A stretch of DNA of 64,000 nucleotides, from NCBI GenBank assembly GCA_964585305.1, contig CAZPDM010000004.1, positions 1-64,000 of the forward strand. The letters are read 5' to 3'. Origin of the DNA: CAZPDM01 sp964585305 (lineage in GTDB: Bacteria > Planctomycetota > Uabimicrobiia > Uabimicrobiales > JABWCH01). Each line of letters opens with the position of its first letter. Position 1 is the stretch's first letter. The notes under the pieces were generated by a model that saw only the letters and a list, made by a program, of their open reading frames with translations, was not told the DNA's origin and did no database searches. The position numbers were made by a program, and so were the translations under genes. This document shows, piece after piece, positions 17,301-25,262 of the stretch.

Positions 17301-18069
17301 TATTCTGCCCAATTTTTTGTTGATTTTCTAAGAGAGATTTTATGTCTTCTAAAGATTTTTCTAATTCCTTTGGATTTTCTTTTCCGATTGTTTCTTCCAT
17401 TGTTTGCTTTTGTTCTTGTATCATATTTTTTAATTCAGCTGCAATTTTTTCCAAAGGATTTTTTTGTTCATTCTCAATTTTTTTAAGCTCTTTTTCAAGA
17501 CGTGTTTGTTCTTGAATAAGTTCATCTGCTTCTTTTTTCAGATTTTGTAAATCTTTAGCTAAGTCTTTCTTTTGCTGTTCTTGAATATTTTCTGTTTGTT
17601 TTTTGAGTTGTTCTTGTTTTTGGGAGACTGATTGCATCTCTTCTTGTGCTTTTCGTAATTCCTCAATTTTTTTTTCTACTTCATCAAGTTGTTTACGATT
17701 CATCAAATAATCGCGTAAAAGAGTTAGTTTCTGCTCGATAAGAACAGCTTGTGCTTCGGCACGTGCATTATCTTGATTTTCTACCAGTTTTTTTAGGTTT
17801 TCAAAGTCGGTAGTTATAGAATTATTACTTTCGTTATTATTTTTATCTATAACAAATTTTTCCTGAATTCGGAGAATTGCTTCTCTTAATTTTTCGGCTT
17901 CTTGTGTCTTTCCTTGATCTTGCATACGTTTTTGAACAATTTGCATTTTCTCAACTAAATCTTTAAGTTTTTGATGGATTTTGCTAGGAGAGTCTTTTAT
18001 TTCTGTTTGTGCAAAGACCGTTGATATAAAAATAAATGCTATAATAACTGGCCATATTCGGACGGTCAT
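14398..18069 (-). CDS. Large Gln/Glu/Lys-rich coiled-coil secreted protein
   Basis: 1223 residues with an N-terminal signal-like segment (IWPVIIAFIFISTVFAQ) and then almost continuous heptad-like helix rich in Gln, Glu, Lys, Leu and Asn, so a very long periplasmic or extracellular coiled coil. There are no catalytic motifs. Short degenerate repeats such as ENLQNMQQ-, EALQKMQQ- and SSKMQQAQRQMQQ-type segments recur. It lies 45 bases after a large membrane protein gene in a sigma/anti-sigma operon. Planctomycetes and some other groups pair a DUF4175-like membrane protein with a long coiled-coil protein, and I infer the same arrangement here. A structural role at the envelope is plausible but unproven. 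Confidence 0.75.
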   Translation of the reverse strand: MTVRIWPVIIAFIFISTVFAQTEIKDSPSKIHQKLKDLVEKMQIVQKRMQDQGKTQEAEKLREAILRIQEKFVIDKNNNESNNSITTDFENLKKLVENQDNARAEAQAVLIEQKLTLLRDYLMNRKQLDEVEKKIEELRKAQEEMQSVSQKQEQLKKQTENIQEQQKKDLAKDLQNLKKEADELIQEQTRLEKELKKIENEQKNPLEKIAAELKNMIQEQKQTMEETIGKENPKELEKSLEDIKSLLENQQKIGQNIKQAANQQKFKQEIQELQQNWQKLQDNIKDKEEPNQSEQQLAQEILEILQEESKLYQKTQELQSLMNFSKELQEIMDRQEKAQKMIQNFDPTNDEEAGRLARGQTRLAKDLEKLANRLENAANKLQENGLSPEDSIKIKEAAKQLQESLEEMKKLSQNLKEGNIESIKTSLEKIGEKFNSAKEIGEKIQQKESSKFLAPLKEMQEKIFSQTKKITEKLQKQAQETKQGNLENAAKWTQTAASEMDKAAQQLAEKKINEASSAEQRALEFLSAARDILNDGKPQEKSPGQKLANKQEEFAQQIDKMAEKADSQAQNNQIDSDTSQQEKKQKMANDIMESLKKASQQLRQAAEKNRQNSEKLSHPQLDEELKDAMQKLEQLNNSTPKKDISELSPDQEKQIEQAKKILEEIKKQPISKPAINPLEQSKKKLDQINQEMKKNNATEAFEQNNEALEQLKQALQALQEQINRQNSQSGFSRISQEGLEQKAKNLAQELQDNAKKPDNKGISEGIKKTEEQVKNAAEQMSQANQKMAQNDYSGAKQNQKEAVESLQQALDKLKLSMEENSQSQKKLEKLQQEQKQVLEKLNNLMEKMEQQQVRAEKENKKKLKKASETAQNAKEKMKEALQKMQQRNLSEAQQNQAQALENLQNMQQSLDQMRNETLSQNQKKQLDELEKKQLELQKELDELRRKLDKLQRKEASQSAENASSKMQQAQRQMQQRDTSGTQESQEDAIKNLEQAKREIEKEKWEYEKLRQEEMLFDLENQLKEIAKQQRKILQTTQELSKNPKSRRVRIEINEKLITPQRNLKDDLGKVLEVLEKEESQVFGWICKRISVTMEEIIENLQQGDTGSMTQSLEEEVIARVEKLIETFKQERQRRKNQQEPEEMDEDGGEMAPQIVPSIAELKMIREMQIEIKNKTESLYEEVKRKGSMDDMTRKKLERISLEEGSLSEITKKFIERLEGNLNK

Positions 18070-18086
18070 AATTATTCTCCTATTTT

Positions 18087-18110
18087 AAAGGGCACGCATA
18101 GCGTGCCCTA
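18087..18110. other. Intercistronic hairpin
   Basis: AGGGCACGC at 18089-18097 and GCGTGCCCT at 18101-18109 form a GC-rich stem in the 45-base gap between two co-directional minus genes. On the minus strand it is not followed by a T-run but by an AGGAG ribosome site, so mRNA processing or partial attenuation is likelier than full termination. A T-run exists only on the plus side. Confidence 0.55.
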
Positions 18111-18114
18111 TTTT

Positions 18115-20577
18115 TTATTTTTTTTTCAAAATTTCTTGTAATTCTTCTCTAAAATGGCTATGTTCTTTTAAAAGTTCTTCCATTACTTGAATAACACCAT
18201 TATAGTCTTCAAATTCCCGAAGAAGTCTGACAACTTCTTTTAATCCAGTAATAAGTTCTTCTTCTTGAGAAATTGCGGATTCTAAATTTTTTCTAGCCTC
18301 TGTAGTATCATTGCGAAAAACTAATAAAGCTTGATTGAATGATTTTTCAACTTCGGAGGCTGTACCTTGATAGCTGCTGGCTTTTTCTTCTCGACTAAGC
18401 AATTCTATTTGTTTGAATACTTGCTTAATTTCAGAATAGTCTTTCCATAATCCATTATATTCAATCGTATCCATAATATCAGAAATATTATTTGTTTCTT
18501 GTGCAATATCACGAGAGATTGCATTTTGTGCAAAGCGTAATTGCAAGATACGATTCATGTCACTTTCTTCTAGGCTACTTTGATCAGCAAGCAAACTTTT
18601 TAGCGTTTGTTTTCGTTCTTCCTGCTGCTCTATAATCTTAACAAGTTGCTGCTTGATGGAATTTAATCTATCAAAAATAATGCTATTTAATTCTGCTGCA
18701 TTTGTTAGAACTTCTATGCTAAAAACAGAAGTTTCTTTATATCCAGGAGTAAGAGTATTTGTATCTATTGCATAGATCTTCAAAGAAATATTTTGGCGAT
18801 TTTCTAATTTTTCTGGATTATTAAGTATTTTGGGTAAATCAAAGATTGTTCGGGATTCAATTTGTTTATTTCCATAATCTTGAATATTTTGAGTTTTATC
18901 CCAATCTATTTGTTGCCAATCTTGGCTTTGCCCATGTATTTGATATTTTAAACCGATTTTTTTTATTCCAAAATCGTCGATAGTTTGTGCTACAATAGGA
19001 AGCATACCTTGCAATAGCATTTTATACTCTCTCTTTTTAGGAGAAAGGATTATAATAGTTGGAGGATCATCTAGTAATGCTCTGATTTGAAATGTAGTAG
19101 GATTAGGATCTACAAGACGGTTTTCTGAAGTTAAATCAATGCGATAACGAGTATCATGTTGAACAGTAAATTCAGTGTAATAAATTGTATCTCCAGCAGG
19201 TAATTTCGGCAAAGGCGGCTTGCGTGTCATAAAAATTGGTGCAAGGATATTTTCATATCTTCCAGGAAAAACGATTTTTGCTTGAGATAATGGAACGTTG
19301 CTACGAATCTGCAAGATTACTTTTGTTCCAATAACAGCACTGATATTCCCATCAGTGATAGGAGCTTCCAATGGCGTATTAGAAAGTTGTGTGTAAGAGG
19401 GATATTGATACCATATCGATACTGCTTCGGTAATAGGAGGTGTTAGCACATGAACACTGTATTGAGGAAATTCGTCGTCATCATCTCCACCTTGAAAGAA
19501 AAAGTCAAAATCTTCGATCAGTGTTGTAAAGTCATATTGGAAAAATCCCCGATCTTGATATAATAATCGTGATTCATTTCTTTGTTTATTAGCAAATTCA
19601 ACGACAATACGTGCTGTTCTTGGAATATATCCTTTGGAAAAAATTCTAAGATATAGATTTTGTCCAGTTGCTTTGTAAATTTTTGTATCGGGAAGTTCTA
19701 TGGAAACTTTTTGAGGCATATTGTTGCTGGTGTCTTGCGAAAAGATTACTTTATACAAGCTGGATATAATTTGACCTCCATCTTCCAGATAAAAATAAAA
19801 GTTTTTTTGTGTTTCTGGAAATTTTGTTTGCCAAGTATTTTCTTCTATAGTGGTAAAATTTAATCGATCCCAAACATGTAGTCCTTGTGCATCATATAAG
19901 TACCATAATATCGGCTGTTTTGCTTGAGTTTTTACTTGAATAGTAAGGGGCGGTTGTCCTGAAACAACAAATGTTTCTTTAAGTAGAAAAAGATTAGTAC
20001 GTTGTGGCCAGTTGATTGACTGTAAGAAGATATTGCGGCGTAACCAAAGATTAGCAAGGTATTGAAAATTAGGAATGCTAGAATAACAATAAAATATTGC
20101 GCCTAGCGTAAAAATACTTAAAAATACATAACCAATTACAGAACGACTTCTTACAATATCAAAATCTGTTTCAAGCAACAAAGCATCTGCATCTTGAATT
20201 ACTTTTTCTGAGAGTTCTTTTGAGTCAGAATAGTTTGGATCTTTGATTAACCTTGCAAATTGAAAAGCTGCAATCAAACGATCTTGTAAACGTGGGTTTG
20301 CTTTTTCTAATGCAATTACCAGATCATCATCAGTAATTTTTACTTGAAAAGGAAGTATGAGCGTATGCCGAATAATATATCCTAGTAAACTGATATATGA
20401 TAAGAAAAGTACCAGCCTTGCCAACCAGGGAAGTATAAGAAAATAGTCTAAAATAAATGTGATAACGCTAAGGAATATTATTCCTAAAATTGTTTTGGAA
20501 ATTCCTTGAATTAGAATTGTCTTGTGAATTTGATTATGCAGCTCTTTTATTTTTGTTTGCAAAAGTTCCAACGCCAT
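18115..20577 (-). CDS. Large membrane protein, DUF4175-like
   Basis: 820 residues. The N-terminus carries two close hydrophobic segments (about residues 22-65) and another around 148-168. A long beta-rich region of about 450 residues with repeated Ig-like or CARDB-like character follows (segments such as DTRYRIDLTSENRLVDPNP). The last 170 residues are charged helical coil. The order membrane helices, beta-rich ectodomain and coiled tail resembles DUF4175 proteins of planctomycetes. I recognise no enzyme motif. It lies between the anti-sigma gene (16 bases) and the coiled-coil gene (45 bases), so a shared envelope function is inferred. Confidence 0.65.
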   Translation of the reverse strand: MALELLQTKIKELHNQIHKTILIQGISKTILGIIFLSVITFILDYFLILPWLARLVLFLSYISLLGYIIRHTLILPFQVKITDDDLVIALEKANPRLQDRLIAAFQFARLIKDPNYSDSKELSEKVIQDADALLLETDFDIVRSRSVIGYVFLSIFTLGAIFYCYSSIPNFQYLANLWLRRNIFLQSINWPQRTNLFLLKETFVVSGQPPLTIQVKTQAKQPILWYLYDAQGLHVWDRLNFTTIEENTWQTKFPETQKNFYFYLEDGGQIISSLYKVIFSQDTSNNMPQKVSIELPDTKIYKATGQNLYLRIFSKGYIPRTARIVVEFANKQRNESRLLYQDRGFFQYDFTTLIEDFDFFFQGGDDDDEFPQYSVHVLTPPITEAVSIWYQYPSYTQLSNTPLEAPITDGNISAVIGTKVILQIRSNVPLSQAKIVFPGRYENILAPIFMTRKPPLPKLPAGDTIYYTEFTVQHDTRYRIDLTSENRLVDPNPTTFQIRALLDDPPTIIILSPKKREYKMLLQGMLPIVAQTIDDFGIKKIGLKYQIHGQSQDWQQIDWDKTQNIQDYGNKQIESRTIFDLPKILNNPEKLENRQNISLKIYAIDTNTLTPGYKETSVFSIEVLTNAAELNSIIFDRLNSIKQQLVKIIEQQEERKQTLKSLLADQSSLEESDMNRILQLRFAQNAISRDIAQETNNISDIMDTIEYNGLWKDYSEIKQVFKQIELLSREEKASSYQGTASEVEKSFNQALLVFRNDTTEARKNLESAISQEEELITGLKEVVRLLREFEDYNGVIQVMEELLKEHSHFREELQEILKKK

Positions 20578-20593
20578 TCAATGTTCATCCTTT

Positions 20594-21799
20594 CTATTTA
20601 TGAGCTAAGACTCTCAAAGGAGGACTGGAGTGTATGCCTTTCCAACGTTTACAATGACAGCCTGAAGTTGAATTTTTTGAATCATTATTGCAACAGCAAT
20701 GTAGATTGCATTTGTTACAAACTGCAGTAATGATATATTCCTGATTTTTTTGAATAAAATCAGTAAGATCACAAATAATTTTATGTTTTTGTCCAGGTTG
20801 AAGAGAAATAGTAATAGGATTATTGGAGCAATTTACTAATTTAGGATTTTCTTCTCCTGGATATTGAACATAAAGATTAAGAGACGCATTTTCTTGTGAA
20901 ATTTCTGGGACTGTTAAGTATTGCTCTGTTAGATTTGCCAGGCTTACTTCAACCAGGTATCTGGATTTCTGTTGCTGCAAACTTAATGCAATCGCAACAG
21001 GTGCATCTTCCCACCAAGGAAATCCTTGGTTTGTATTGATTTTAGTAATGCATTGTTTTTCATGTTCTTCGGAATGTTCAAAAATTTGTCCTGCTGCAAC
21101 TTGATAGTATTCTTCATTATGACGGAATTCTGCATTTCCTTCAATTACTTTTATATATGTTTGAAAATTATAAGAATGCACAGAAAATATGGATTCTTTA
21201 GAATATACTATTCCTACGGGAGTATGAATGATAAAAGTTTTTTTTTCACGATTCTTGATAAAAATATCCCCAGTATGCAATTCTACTTCAGGATATTTTT
21301 TTAATGTGATCGAAGTATTTCCTGCAAAAGATATTTCAATATTAGGAGAAATTTGCAGTTGTAATGTTGACTCCTTTGTTGCTATTTTTGGAAAAGATGA
21401 TAATACAAGAGGATTCCCATTGATAATTTTAATGTTCCATGTGGGAGGATATGCAGAATAGATTAAAAATATTCCTAAAAATAGCAAAAATATGGCTGCC
21501 CAAGCCGCTCGTATCGGGTATTTTGGAAATAAACTTATGGCAGATATTTTCCAAAAATGTGTTTCAGTTTGTTCTAAAGAGTTTTCCTTTTGAATTCTTT
21601 GCAACAAATTTGACCAATTATATGTGATACGTATATCCGGCAAATTTTGATAGATAAAAAGATGGGCTTTAATCTGTTGAAGTTCTTTTTGGCAGCCATC
21701 GCAACCAACTAAATGTGTTTCAATTTCTTTAAGTAAAACAGAATCAAGTTCTCCTTTACTATAAGAAATAAGAAGTTTTTGGATGTTATGGCATTTCAT
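20594..21799 (-). CDS. Anti-sigma factor, zinc-finger and FecR-like
   Basis: 401 residues. The N-terminal anti-sigma zinc finger has Cys3, His29, Cys33 and Cys36 (the H-x3-C-x2-C pattern of the ZAS/zf-HC2 family), which grips an ECF sigma factor in the cytoplasm. A membrane helix lies at about 98-116. The outer part resembles a FecR-type domain around residues 140-260 (EVELHTGDIFIKNREKKTF, VIEGNAEF). The C-terminus has an unusual Cys cluster (CNKCNLHCCCN and CHC) that could bind metal or form disulfides. The stop-to-start distance from the sigma gene is 10 bases, typical of sigma/anti-sigma pairs. The periplasmic signal it senses is unknown. Confidence 0.85.
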   Translation of the reverse strand: MKCHNIQKLLISYSKGELDSVLLKEIETHLVGCDGCQKELQQIKAHLFIYQNLPDIRITYNWSNLLQRIQKENSLEQTETHFWKISAISLFPKYPIRAAWAAIFLLFLGIFLIYSAYPPTWNIKIINGNPLVLSSFPKIATKESTLQLQISPNIEISFAGNTSITLKKYPEVELHTGDIFIKNREKKTFIIHTPVGIVYSKESIFSVHSYNFQTYIKVIEGNAEFRHNEEYYQVAAGQIFEHSEEHEKQCITKINTNQGFPWWEDAPVAIALSLQQQKSRYLVEVSLANLTEQYLTVPEISQENASLNLYVQYPGEENPKLVNCSNNPITISLQPGQKHKIICDLTDFIQKNQEYIITAVCNKCNLHCCCNNDSKNSTSGCHCKRWKGIHSSPPLRVLAHK

Positions 21800-21809
21800 A
21801 TAAAATTCC

Positions 21810-22382
21810 TTAATGTTCGATATAATTCTGAAGTTTTTTTCTTAATTGTTTTTCTGCAAGAGTCATTCGAGATTTTACAGTTCCAAGAGGTATGTTTAAT
21901 ATTTCAGCAATATCTTTATATTTCAGACCTTGAATTTCACTTAAAACAAAGACAATACGGTGTTTTTCTTTTAAACTTGCGATTGCTTCTTGTACCTTTT
22001 TCTGTAATTCTTTCTTTTGTATTTGTTCATCTGGAATCGAGGATGTGTCTGAAATCTCGTAATCATTTTCTTCTTTAGAGTTATTGAAGAAACTCAAAGA
22101 TTGCAAAATTCCACGGCGTTTTTTCTTATCAGCTTCATTTATCCAATAATTTTTAGCAATTTGGAAAAGAAATGTCGTAAATTTAGCCGTGGGTTCATAT
22201 ACCTTTCTGGATTTCCATATTCGAAGAAATACTTCTTGCACACAATCTTCGATATTGTCTACCGGACAACCTAATCGATAGAAAAAATTGGTAAGTGGTT
22301 GTTGGTAGCGTTGGTATAAAACTTCGTAAGCTGATAATTGCTCGGATTTTACTTGAAGCATCAATTCAATATCTTCATCCAT
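21810..22382 (-). CDS. ECF-type RNA polymerase sigma factor
   Basis: About 190 residues with the two ECF regions. Region 2 is YQRYQQPLTNFFYRLG through DCVQEVFLRIWKSR, TAKFTTFLFQIAKNYWI. Region 4 is LKEKHRIVFVLSEIQGL, YKDIAEILNIPLGTVKSRM, the helix-turn-helix that reads the -35 box. The frame is open to 22424, but ATG at 22382 is preferred because GAAGG lies about eight bases upstream and the family N-terminus fits. It directs transcription of an unknown regulon and is probably held inactive by the adjacent anti-sigma factor. It heads a minus-strand run of five genes, which is likely part of what it controls. Confidence 0.93.
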   Translation of the reverse strand: MDEDIELMLQVKSEQLSAYEVLYQRYQQPLTNFFYRLGCPVDNIEDCVQEVFLRIWKSRKVYEPTAKFTTFLFQIAKNYWINEADKKKRRGILQSLSFFNNSKEENDYEISDTSSIPDEQIQKKELQKKVQEAIASLKEKHRIVFVLSEIQGLKYKDIAEILNIPLGTVKSRMTLAEKQLRKKLQNYIEH

Positions 22383-22450
22383 TATGCTACCTTCATAAAA
22401 CCTATATCTGCCGGAGTTGTTCATTAAATTTTATAAAATAAAAAAAAGAC

Positions 22451-22570
22451 ATACTCTCCGCCATAAATAAATGGCTGGAGTCTCTCAAGGTGAAAAAAAT
22501 TGGTTCTTTAAATTTTAATAATGATGAACCAATTTTTTCCACCCTAAAGGGGGAGCGATTTTTCGCATTT
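22451..22570. repeat. Hairpin-rich intergenic module, with terminator
   Basis: Contains ATACTCTCCGCCATAAATAA (22451-22470), which can pair with ATGGCTGGAGT just after it. Next come AAAAAAATTGGTTC (22484 onward) and its complement GAACCAATTTTTT near 22533, then GCGATTTTTCGCA and a T-run. The 22451 segment matches 28061 closely. The GGTTC stem is a probable terminator for the minus-strand heptosyltransferase region or leader of the sigma operon. Confidence 0.5.
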
Positions 22571-22573
22571 TTT

Positions 22574-23611
22574 TTAACATATCTTTTTTGAGAGAAGTAA
22601 GTTTTGAATTGTATTCAATACTTTATGTGGTTTAATCAGGCTCATACAAGACGGTTCTTCCAGACAAAATTTATTGCGACAAGGCCAACAACTAGGCTTG
22701 ACTTGTAAAACACAATGGTTTTTATAAGGGCCGGTTTTTTCTGCAACGGTTGGTCCAAATAAAGCTATAACTGAAGTTCCCATTGCAGCTGCAATGTGCA
22801 TTGGGCCAGAGTCATTACTTATTACAATTGTCGCCCGTGCTAAAACTGCTGCTAATTCTTTTAAAGATGTTTTTCCGATGAGATTGATTACATTATTAGA
22901 ATATTGGGCATAATTTGTCTGTTTAAGAATAGTATGAGACAATTCTAAATCTGATTTACCACCAACTAATGCGATAGATATTCCATTTAATTGTATAATT
23001 TCATCCATCAATTGTGCAAAATATTTTGGTGGCCAGCATTTACTTGCCCAGCGAGAACTAGGAACTATAACAATTGAAGGGGAGTTGGGTAGCCAAGATT
23101 CCGCTTTCTTTTTATCTTCAGATGATGTATCAATATGAAATTTTCGTTCTATTGTATGCCCAAGCCATTGCTCTACCAAATAGGCATTTTTATCTACAGC
23201 ATGAATAATTTGAGAGGGGATTTCAATTTTCTTGTTATAAGCGAAATAGGCTAACTCTCTGGCATGAGCAAACCCAAATCTTTCTCTTGCTCCTGAAAAT
23301 AAAGTGAAAAATCCACTGCGAAATAATCCTTGGAGATCAAAGACAACATCAAACTTCATTTTTCTAATTTGGTGGACAAGTTCCCATATTTCATTTTGTT
23401 TTGTAATAGCATTTATCCCTCTCCATCGTTCACGTTCAAAAAGAATAGTTTGATCGATATAAGGGTGGTTTTCTAAAATCTGGCTATGTTGTCTTCCTAC
23501 TAGCCATGCTACAAAGTTCTTTGGATTTGATTCTTTAAGAGCTGCTGGAATAGGCAAGGTATGAATAATATCCCCCAGTGAACTTAGTTTTACGATTAAG
23601 ATTTTTGTCAT
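22574..23611 (-). CDS. Family 9 heptosyltransferase
   Basis: 345 residues of the ADP-heptose:LPS heptosyltransferase (GT9) family. Key segments are the N-terminal KILIVKLSSLGDIIHTLP, VFDLQGLFRSG with RFGF, the middle VPSSRWASKCWPPKYFAQL, and ISNDSGPMHIAAAMGTSVIALFGPT for donor binding. The C-terminus has a Cys-containing CWPCRNKFCLEEPSCM segment found in many GT9 enzymes. It most resembles heptosyltransferase I (WaaC/RfaC), which adds the first L-glycero-D-manno-heptose to Kdo of the LPS inner core at the cytoplasmic face. Together with gmhA in the window this supports heptose-containing LPS. Its exact acceptor is not provable here. Confidence 0.88.
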   Translation of the reverse strand: MTKILIVKLSSLGDIIHTLPIPAALKESNPKNFVAWLVGRQHSQILENHPYIDQTILFERERWRGINAITKQNEIWELVHQIRKMKFDVVFDLQGLFRSGFFTLFSGARERFGFAHARELAYFAYNKKIEIPSQIIHAVDKNAYLVEQWLGHTIERKFHIDTSSEDKKKAESWLPNSPSIVIVPSSRWASKCWPPKYFAQLMDEIIQLNGISIALVGGKSDLELSHTILKQTNYAQYSNNVINLIGKTSLKELAAVLARATIVISNDSGPMHIAAAMGTSVIALFGPTVAEKTGPYKNHCVLQVKPSCWPCRNKFCLEEPSCMSLIKPHKVLNTIQNLLLSKKIC

Positions 23612-23692
23612 AAATTTTTCTTTTCATAAAATAGTCTAGCAGAAAACTATATCATAAAAATAAAAAGATTCAATGATATTTTTGATTTCATA

Positions 23693-23720
23693 TTGACTTT
23701 CTATAGGCATTTAAGATAAT
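23693..23720 (+). promoter_or_regulatory. Promoter of leader-like peptide and pseudopilin genes
   Basis: TTGACT at 23693-23698 and GATAAT at 23715-23720 with a 16-base spacer, 50 bases before the ATG at 23771. Confidence 0.5.
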
Positions 23721-23770
23721 GTGAAAAGAAGGGTTTTAAAAAAAACTTTTATAAGAAAGAATAACAAATT

Positions 23771-23965
23771 ATGAGCAAAAAAGTAGCAGAAGAAATTATT
23801 ATGAAAGCACAAAAAGATGCTAAATTTATGGAACAATTGCTTAAAGATTCTGTAGCAACTTTAAAAGATTATGAATTAACCCAACCGGAAAGAGAATTTT
23901 TCAAAAGTGCAGATGAAAAGACTCTACGTGGTTTAAGTCCTGCATGTTTTAAATTAACTCCATAA
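23771..23965 (+). CDS. Small helical protein resembling NHLP/Nif11-type leader peptide
   Basis: A 64-residue protein, likely real because it has a promoter, a ribosome site AAGAAAG and tight spacing (10 bases) to the next gene. The pattern is EEIIMKAQKDAKFMEQLLKD, then YELTQPEREFFKSADEKTLRGL. It recalls the helical leader region of nitrile-hydratase-like and Os1348-type RiPP precursors, in which a helix with a short acidic DLT-x-E-E-R segment binds modification enzymes. The tail is short (SPACFKLTP) with a single Cys. No RiPP maturase gene is nearby, so it may instead be a small structural or regulatory protein. Assignment is tentative. Confidence 0.5.
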   Translation: MSKKVAEEIIMKAQKDAKFMEQLLKDSVATLKDYELTQPEREFFKSADEKTLRGLSPACFKLTP

Positions 23966-23975
23966 GACAACTTTT

Positions 23976-24932
23976 ATGAAAAAAAATAAAACAGGGTTTA
24001 CTTTAATTGAATTACTTGTAGTAATTACTATTCTTTCTATTTTACTAGGTGTAAGTAGTGGTTTTTTTAGCCATTTTGAAGATCGACATATATTATCCAG
24101 TAGTACATTGCATATATATAACATGCTACGAAGTGCACAGCAACTTTCACGCGGACAAAATTCTTCAACTTCCGTAAAAATTTATAAAGAACATTCTATT
24201 GCTGAGCTTTGGGGAAGTCGTTTGGTTGGATTTTGGCATTGTGATGATATAAATATAACTGGTTCTTTTGGATTTCATGGTGCTTCAAAAAATATTCAAA
24301 ATACTTCTGGAAAAATCAATCTTTCTCTACAAATAACTCCAACTACTAAAATTGATTTTGGAAATTGGCAAAAATTTAATATTTCTCAAGGTTTTATTTT
24401 AAGTTGCTGGATATATCCGGAAAGAAACGTAAGCAAAGAACAGATTCTTTGGCAAATTGGTTCTTATTTATCTTTAGAATTGTCCAGCGAAGGCTATTTA
24501 GTTTTACGCACTCCTATCCAATTAGTAAAAAGTGAAGTACTTTTACCTATTTACCAGTGGAATTATCTGGAAATTCAATGTGATTCCAATAAAAGAATAT
24601 ATGTCTATGTAAATCAGTTTCTTGCTATAGAACAATCCTATCCTTTTCCAAAATTACCTAAAAATGCCAATTTAACTTTTGGCGCAGGATTTTGTGGAAG
24701 GTTAGATCAAGTTCAGCTATTGTCTTGGAATTTGTTAGAAGAATATAGTATTCCTAAATCAATAACAATACGGCAATTTCCTTCAGAAATTCGTTTTAAT
24801 GGAAAAGGCTATTGGCAGTCCAATAATTCTACTCTAACTCCTATTATTTTGGAAAGAATAGAAAATCGACAAAAAGGAAATATTGAAATCTCCCCTTTAG
24901 GCATAATTCGTTATAGCATTTTAAAATTGTAA
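23976..24932 (+). CDS. Pseudopilin with LamG-like domain
   Basis: 318 residues. The N-terminus KTGFTLIELLVVITILSILL is a type IV/type II secretion prepilin signal: a Gly-Phe cleavage and methylation site followed by the hydrophobic helix with Glu at +5. The rest resembles a concanavalin/LamG fold (residues about 75-250: LVGFWHCDD, SGKINLSLQI, FILSCWIYPE, LEIQCDSNKRIYVYVNQF). In planctomycetes such prepilin-plus-LamG proteins are common and of unclear use, perhaps as adhesins or minor pilins. A prepilin peptidase would process it, but none is in the window. It is likely co-transcribed with the 64-residue gene just upstream. Confidence 0.82.
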   Translation: MKKNKTGFTLIELLVVITILSILLGVSSGFFSHFEDRHILSSSTLHIYNMLRSAQQLSRGQNSSTSVKIYKEHSIAELWGSRLVGFWHCDDINITGSFGFHGASKNIQNTSGKINLSLQITPTTKIDFGNWQKFNISQGFILSCWIYPERNVSKEQILWQIGSYLSLELSSEGYLVLRTPIQLVKSEVLLPIYQWNYLEIQCDSNKRIYVYVNQFLAIEQSYPFPKLPKNANLTFGAGFCGRLDQVQLLSWNLLEEYSIPKSITIRQFPSEIRFNGKGYWQSNNSTLTPIILERIENRQKGNIEISPLGIIRYSILKL

Positions 24933-25262
24933 AAATATCAATTGGCAGTGGGAAAATGCAGCGGTATAATACCAAATCACTACCTATTCTTAGGATATTA
25001 GGCATACTTAAAAAACAAAAAAGACGATAACTCTACTTTTGAGATAAAGTAAAGTTATCGCCTTTTTTATTAAGGCTTTGTTCACACGAAATTTTCCAAA
25101 TTATCATAAACTGTGTTACTTATAGGTTCGTTAAGTGAATAATAATTATCTTAAATATAATAACAGAAGTATATTAAGTCCGACTTTCATTTTCTGCCTA
25201 AAGGTGCCTAAAAGCCGGGGCTTTCTGGCGAATATTCTGTAATCTATGAAGGATGCCTTTTT
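24933..25262. other. Gene-free stretch with terminator repeat
   Basis: 330 bases between convergent genes. It holds the first copy of the 52-bp inverted repeat (25017-25068) and, at about 25198-25220, a GC-richer patch around AAAGCCGGGGCTTT that can form a short hairpin. I see no coding potential. The rest is AT-rich. Confidence 0.5.
25017..25068. repeat. 52-bp inverted repeat, left copy
   Basis: A quasi-palindrome: GACGATAAC(T)CTACTTT and AAAGTAAAGTTATCGCC around a TGAGAT centre, with A- and T-runs outside. It matches the reverse complement of 26954-27005 at 49 of 52 positions by hand count. It also works as a bidirectional terminator between the pseudopilin and ATPase genes. Confidence 0.85.

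Noticed and set aside
14398..18069. Many plus-strand open frames opposite the coiled-coil gene (for example 15183-15452 and 16799-17068)
   Set aside because: They are antisense shadows of a Gln/Glu/Lys-rich gene, giving Phe/Leu-rich nonsense with no ribosome sites or family motifs.
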